Source of the DNA: CAZVRZ01 sp964629965
GTDB taxonomy: Bacteria > Chloroflexota > Anaerolineae > Anaerolineales > UBA4823
Reading direction: 5' to 3'
Length of the DNA stretch: 25,883 nucleotides
Assembly (NCBI GenBank): GCA_964629965.1
Contig: CAZVRZ010000075.1
Span: forward strand, 1-25,883
Below are positions 22,533 to 25,883 of the stretch, piece by piece. The position numbers were made by a program, and so were the translations under genes. Positions within the stretch are counted from its first letter, which is position 1, and every line of letters begins with the position of its first letter. The notes under the pieces were generated by a model. It was not told the DNA's origin and searched no databases. It saw nothing but the letters and a program-made list of their open reading frames with translations.

Positions 22533-23036
22533 ATGTCTCAATCGCTAACCGAATCACAACCGAGTTATATTCTTCACCCCATCGGATATGTGCGCGCCAG
22601 CCAGGGTAACTTTTGCCTGGAGATCCTTGAGCCTTATCGCCCGGCGCTCAAGGAAATGCGCCAGTTCAGTCACGTGATCATCTTATGGTGGGCAAACCAG
22701 AACGATACCGCCGAGCAGCGCGTCATCCTGACCGCCGAGCTGCCCTATGCACCCGGCGTCACGGCGGGCGTGTTCGCCTGCCGGGCTCCTTACCGCCCCA
22801 ACCCCATTGCGCTAACCACGATGCTGGTATTGGATGTGGATGAGGAAAAAGGCTTGGTGATCTTACCCTGGATCGATGCCGAGGACGGCACTCCCATCCT
22901 GGATCTCAAGCCTTATATTCCCGTCTCGGATCGTATCCGAGATGTGAACGTAGCAAAGTGGTTGGATGGTTGGCCGGAATGGATGGAAGACGCCGGCGAA
23001 TTTTTCGCTCAGAATGAGATCGACCTGGGAGAATAA
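22533..23036 (+). CDS. TrmO/TsaA-like SAM-dependent methyltransferase family protein
   Basis: 167 residues, a single TsaA/TrmO domain. Signatures are YILHPIGYVRASQG at the N-terminus, LKEMRQFSHVIILWWA, the hallmark CRAPYRPNPIALT, and DGTPILDLKPYIPVSDR. E. coli TrmO N6-methylates t6A37 of tRNA using SAM; it is longer and has a second, C-terminal domain that is missing here. Short single-domain homologues are common, and their substrates are less certain. The start ATG follows AAAGGAG. It is followed by a GyrI-like gene with its own promoter candidate. Confidence 0.85.
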   Translation: MSQSLTESQPSYILHPIGYVRASQGNFCLEILEPYRPALKEMRQFSHVIILWWANQNDTAEQRVILTAELPYAPGVTAGVFACRAPYRPNPIALTTMLVLDVDEEKGLVILPWIDAEDGTPILDLKPYIPVSDRIRDVNVAKWLDGWPEWMEDAGEFFAQNEIDLGE

Positions 23037-23105
23037 TACCCTGAGGAGTTCAGCCAGAGAGAACGCGTTTTCCCGCCGTTTCATTTCTAAGAAGCATGTA
23101 TGGGA

Positions 23106-23111
23106 TATAAT
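23106..23111 (+). promoter_or_regulatory. -10 box implying a leaderless transcript
   Basis: TATAAT at 23106-23111 ends six bases before ATG at 23118, so the expected start site coincides with the A of the start codon. No ribosome site is present between them. No clear -35 is visible at 17 bases. Confidence 0.4.
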
Positions 23112-23117
23112 CGCCTT

Positions 23118-23627
23118 ATGCAACCCACTATTCTGCAAAAACCGGAAATCCTACTCGTTGGCATGTCGTTTTACGGCGACCCCTTTGATACCAGCGGCGC
23201 CTGGACGGAAGAAAACCAGATCGGGCACACCTGGCAGCGTTTCACTGCGTACCTGGAACAGCACGGCGAGGCAATCCACCACCGCACCCAGGACGCATTC
23301 TACGAAGTGCATATCTATGGAGATGAAACATCCACCCAGGGCCGCTTTGAAATCTTCGTTGGCATCCCGGTAGAACGCTTGGAAGCTGTGCCGGTCGAAC
23401 TGCAGGTGAAGATGCTGCCGGCGACCACGTATGCCGTTTTTACCCTGCAGGGCGAAGAAATCCTATCCGATTGGACCATGCACCTCGATCGCTGGCTAAG
23501 CGAGGCCGGTTACAAGCGCAGCTATCCTTACTCAGTGCAATACTACGATGAACGTTTCAAAGGCATGGATCAGGTGCACGCTTCGACCCTGGATGTTTAC
23601 ATGCCAGTGCAGCCCAATTCAGCCTGA
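23118..23627 (+). CDS. GyrI-like/AraC effector-binding domain protein
   Basis: 169 residues from ATG at 23118; an in-frame ATG at 23100 lies upstream of the TATAAT box and lacks a ribosome site, so the later one is preferred. It is a stand-alone GyrI-like (SOUL-type beta-alpha) domain: EILLVGMSFYGDPFDTSG, a central FEIFVGIPVERLEAVPVELQ with the typical G-x-P, LPATTYAVFTLQGEEI, WLSEAGYKRSYPYSVQYYDE and a final strand LDVYMPVQ. Such domains bind small hydrophobic or cationic ligands. The next gene is an AraC regulator whose own C-terminal half is also GyrI-like. It may be a ligand sink or sensor partner. Confidence 0.8.
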   Translation: MQPTILQKPEILLVGMSFYGDPFDTSGAWTEENQIGHTWQRFTAYLEQHGEAIHHRTQDAFYEVHIYGDETSTQGRFEIFVGIPVERLEAVPVELQVKMLPATTYAVFTLQGEEILSDWTMHLDRWLSEAGYKRSYPYSVQYYDERFKGMDQVHASTLDVYMPVQPNSA

Positions 23628-23638
23628 CAGCCGCTGCG

Positions 23639-24505
23639 ATGCGCGATCTCCTTCCCATCTTCCAGGCCATCGAGTTTGTCGAAAAACGCTTGCGTGATGA
23701 GGTGACCGTAGCCGAAATTGCCCAGGCGGCAGGCTACTCACTTTATCACTTCATCCGCACCTTCAGCCAGGTCACTTGGCACACACCCTACGACTATCTC
23801 ATGCGCCGCCGATTAAGCGAGGCGGCGCATGAGTTGGTTTCCGGCGAGAGGCGGGTTATTGAGATTGCCCTGGATTACCGGTTCAACAATCATGAGACTT
23901 TTTCGCGGGCTTTCAAACGACTGTTTGGTATGCAGCCGGTACAATGGCGCGAGCGGGGAATCATTCCCCGGCAGGCGCTGGCGCCGCGGTTTTCGCAGGA
24001 ATACCTGGAGCACATCCATCAGGCAGGATTCGAGCGCCCAGAGCCGATCAAGATGGAGGAGCGCAGGCTGGCGGGGTTGATGGGGCGGATCGCCGAACAA
24101 GCGGAGAGCGCCGAACGATTATGGCGCGACCTGGGGCAGGTGAAAAGCTCCTGCCCGCCCGAACAAGCGGGCAACTACTTCGGCGTGATCAGCTACCTCG
24201 ACGAGCAGGGAGAACAAGCGTATTACCTGGCAGCCGGCGAGATCTCGCCCGCGGAGCCGGCCGGGCCAACATTGGCCTGCCGGGTGCTGCCGGCAGGCAA
24301 TTACATCCGGATCAAGCATCCTGCGCCACCGGCCGCCCTGGCGCTCACGCTGGCGTATCTCTACCATACCTGGCTGCCCAAAGCGGGCCTGCAACCCGCT
24401 TATCCGCTGGAAATCATTGATTTTGGCAAGACACAACCCTGGACAAACCAACCTGCCAGCCTGGAGATTTGGCTGCCGGTAAAAAACAAAAAGGATGATT
24501 TATGA
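23639..24505 (+). CDS. AraC-family regulator with C-terminal GyrI-like domain
   Basis: 288 residues. The AraC double helix-turn-helix is N-terminal (about 8-105): VEKRLRDEVTVAEIAQAAGYSLYHFIRTF, then VIEIALDYRFNNHETFSRAF and KRLFGMQPVQWR. The C-terminal part (about 125-280) has the effector-binding fold, with MEERRLAGLMGRI, YYLAAGEISP, RVLPAGNYIRIKHPAPPAAL and ASLEIWLPVK. This is the Rob/BmrR-like layout. It starts 11 bases after the GyrI-like gene without a visible ribosome site, so it probably depends on coupling, and it overlaps deoC by ATGA. Likely a ligand-responsive activator of its own locus. Confidence 0.88.
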   Translation: MRDLLPIFQAIEFVEKRLRDEVTVAEIAQAAGYSLYHFIRTFSQVTWHTPYDYLMRRRLSEAAHELVSGERRVIEIALDYRFNNHETFSRAFKRLFGMQPVQWRERGIIPRQALAPRFSQEYLEHIHQAGFERPEPIKMEERRLAGLMGRIAEQAESAERLWRDLGQVKSSCPPEQAGNYFGVISYLDEQGEQAYYLAAGEISPAEPAGPTLACRVLPAGNYIRIKHPAPPAALALTLAYLYHTWLPKAGLQPAYPLEIIDFGKTQPWTNQPASLEIWLPVKNKKDDL

Positions 24506-25221
24506 GCAACCAACCCACTATTCACCAACTCGCAAAAATGATCGACCATTCCTTGCTGCACCCCACAATGACGGATGCGGATATTCTCAAAGGGTGTGGG
24601 ATTGCCAGGCGCTATGATGTGGCAACCGTGTGCGTGAAACCGTACGCGGTGCGACTGTCGAAACAGGCGCTGGAAGGCTGCGAGGTAAAAGTTTGCTCGG
24701 TGATCGGGTTTCCGCACGGCAACAGCACGACGGCGATCAAAGTGGCTGAAACCGAGCAGGCCATTGCGGATGGCGCCAGCGAAATTGACATGGTGATCAA
24801 CATTGGCAAGGCATTGGGCGGCGATTGGGATTTTGTGAAAGCAGATATCGAAGCAGTCCAACGCACCTGCGCGGCGCACGGTGCAATCCTCAAGGTGATC
24901 TTCGAAACCGACTACCTTCAGGATGAGCACATTATCCGGCTGTGCGGGGTTTGTTCGGAAATCAAAACAGCTTTTGTAAAAACGTCCAGCGGGTATGGCT
25001 TCGTCAAGCAGCCCGGCGGCGATTACAACTACAAAGGCGCCACCGAACACAACTTGAAGTTGATGCGCCAGCACTGCGCAACCGAGGTGCAGATCAAGGC
25101 GGCGGGCGGCGTGCGTACGCTGGACGATCTGCTCAAAGTGCGCCTGCTGGGGGTAACGCGCATTGGGGCGACAGCCACCGAAGCAATCCTGGATGAGGCT
25201 AAGAAGCGCGGCTATGAATGA
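24502..25221 (+). CDS. deoC: Deoxyribose-phosphate aldolase
   Basis: 239 residues, full-length class I aldolase. It converts 2-deoxyribose-5-phosphate to glyceraldehyde-3-phosphate and acetaldehyde in deoxynucleoside catabolism. Catalytic residues are visible: Schiff-base lysine K160 in FVKTSSGYG, D96 in EIDMVINIG, and the second lysine K199 in QIKAAGGVRT. Other hallmarks are IDHSLLHP, VCSVIGFPHGNSTTAIKVAE and LKVIFETDYL. It overlaps the AraC gene by four bases, an uncommon partner since deoC usually sits with nucleoside phosphorylase genes. Confidence 0.96.
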   Translation: MSNQPTIHQLAKMIDHSLLHPTMTDADILKGCGIARRYDVATVCVKPYAVRLSKQALEGCEVKVCSVIGFPHGNSTTAIKVAETEQAIADGASEIDMVINIGKALGGDWDFVKADIEAVQRTCAAHGAILKVIFETDYLQDEHIIRLCGVCSEIKTAFVKTSSGYGFVKQPGGDYNYKGATEHNLKLMRQHCATEVQIKAAGGVRTLDDLLKVRLLGVTRIGATATEAILDEAKKRGYE

Positions 25222-25227
25222 TGGGCT

Positions 25228-25265
25228 GCACCGCGCCGGTCAGCAGGATCACAAGGCAGCGGTGC
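25228..25265. other. Inverted repeat between convergent genes
   Basis: GCACCGC (25228-25234) and GCGGTGC (25259-25265) form a 7-bp stem around a 24-base loop between the convergent deoC and LuxR-type genes. There is no T-run; it may act as a weak bidirectional stop. Confidence 0.3.
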
Positions 25266-25274
25266 GGGAAGATC

Positions 25275-25700
25275 TCACTCGAGCGAAGGGAAATTTCTGC
25301 GGACGGTATCGTACCATTCTTTGAAATCCCAATCCTTGAACAACACGCGCAATTCTTGCCGGTTTTGCAATTCAAGCTTGACCAGGATGTTGTGGATGTG
25401 GGTCTTAACGGTATAAGCCGAGATCGACAGTTCCCTGGCAATGGCGATATTAGAATATTCTAGACAAGCCAACGCCGCGACCTCTTGCTCCCGCGGCGTC
25501 AATTTATTCCACAAATTCAAATATTCGTTCGATCTTTCCAGCCGGCTAAGCCCGGCAGTCATCAACTCGTAGGCAACTTCCTCAGGCAGGCGCTGCTCCT
25601 GGAAAGCCAGGTCTTCAATGACCTCAATCAGCATGTGCTTTGGAACGGTTTGCCGGCTTGATTTACCCAGTAAGCGACGGATAAATTGAAACAGCGACAT
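25275..25700 (-). CDS. Small LuxR-type HTH regulator without receiver domain
   Basis: 141 residues. Residues 66-120 are a LuxR/NarL helix-turn-helix: LTPREQEVAALACLEYSNIAIA, then the recognition helix in SAYTVKTHIHNILVKLELQNR. The first 65 residues are helical and charged (MLIEVIEDLAFQEQRLPEEVAYELM) with no phosphoacceptor receiver or autoinducer domain; I do not recognise them. It ends in an aromatic tail FKDWDFKEWYDTVRRN. ATG is preceded by GAGGGAG. It has a near-consensus promoter about 90 bases upstream with an embedded palindrome. Targets are unknown. Confidence 0.85.
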   Translation of the reverse strand: MSLFQFIRRLLGKSSRQTVPKHMLIEVIEDLAFQEQRLPEEVAYELMTAGLSRLERSNEYLNLWNKLTPREQEVAALACLEYSNIAIARELSISAYTVKTHIHNILVKLELQNRQELRVLFKDWDFKEWYDTVRRNFPSLE

Positions 25701-25785
25701 TCTCCCTCAGATCGATAGGATTGGCCAAAAGCGACTTACCCACTGCAAATCGACCAACCGATTGAGCAAACTGCTATTATGGTCA

Positions 25786-25814
25786 ATTATAATAGAACAT
25801 ATGTTCCGGGTCAA
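25786..25814 (-). promoter_or_regulatory. Near-consensus sigma70 promoter of the LuxR-type gene
   Basis: On the minus strand TTGACC (25814-25809) is separated by exactly 17 bases from TATAAT (25791-25786). The start is predicted near 25779, giving an ~80-base leader. With 11 of 12 consensus bases (allowing one in the -35) and optimal spacing, this is the best promoter in the window. Confidence 0.7.
25795..25806. promoter_or_regulatory. LexA-like palindrome in the promoter spacer
   Basis: GAACATATGTTC is a perfect 12-base palindrome lying wholly between the -35 and -10 boxes of the LuxR-type gene. It matches the GAAC-N4-GTTC core of the Gram-positive (Bacillus-type) LexA box, including the purine/pyrimidine pattern of the centre; the flanking bases do not match the extended consensus. 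A bound dimer would block RNA polymerase. Confidence 0.5.
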
Positions 25815-25883
25815 TCGTAGAATACATTGCGGGTGTGATTCGTTTTTTCGGAGAAAGGGGGTAAGATAGCGGGGAACCAGGAG

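Overview
The window is a GC-rich stretch of bacterial chromosome with short operons on both strands. Its gene style is that of Chloroflexota, probably class Anaerolineae. This is an inference from the Tat-type lipoprotein substrate-binding protein, MacB-like exporters with lipoprotein partners, a TPR/winged-helix/BTAD regulator, a GPP34 protein, a non-pyrrolysine MttB-family protein and a C-terminal LuxR-HTH regulator. No rRNA, tRNA, CRISPR array, transposase or phage gene was seen.

Layout. 1-147 (-) is the N-terminus of a Tat lipoprotein, preceded by a long leader and a strong promoter/operator (391-479). 665-1321 (-) is a GPP34 protein, and a possible tiny Cys4 zinc-ribbon ORF lies opposite its upstream region. 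1607-5459 (-) is a tight ATPase-permease-permease-lipoprotein operon closed by two tandem terminators. It diverges from a + strand block (5610-12788): an ArsR/SmtB-type sensor with a complete alpha-5 zinc-site signature, a P2-type ATPase, a tandem-duplicated MacB-like permease, a lipoprotein membrane-fusion adaptor and an ABC ATPase. 12944-17093 (+) is a three-gene metabolic cluster: MttB-family methyltransferase, GPH-type transporter and Cys/Met-metabolism PLP enzyme. 17298-18902 (+) is a Na/Pi cotransporter with a PhoU-like tail. 18934-19797 (-) is a DhaL-like domain with a histone-H1-like Lys/Pro/Ala tail. 19963-21900 (-) is a TPR-BTAD regulator. 21901-22532 is mostly non-coding and holds a decayed TPR-protein remnant. 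22533-25221 (+) carries a TrmO/TsaA-like protein, a GyrI-like effector-binding protein, an AraC regulator with a GyrI-like domain, and DeoC. 25275-25700 (-) is a small LuxR-HTH regulator behind a near-consensus promoter whose spacer holds a LexA-like palindrome.

The most interesting part is 5460-12788. The SmtB-like sensor has D82/H84/H95/E98 and no cysteine, with an inverted-repeat operator on the start site of its own promoter. The downstream P2-type ATPase carries His and Cys where calcium pumps have Asn796 and Thr799. Together they suggest a transition-metal (zinc-like) exporter built on a P2 rather than a P1B scaffold, possibly co-transcribed with a MacB-like export machine. The second point is the MttB/GPH/PLP-lyase cluster, which lacks a corrinoid protein here and may act on an unidentified methylated compound. 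The third is the promoter of the terminal LuxR-type gene, which could place it under SOS-type control. All functions are read from sequence motifs; none was confirmed by database search.
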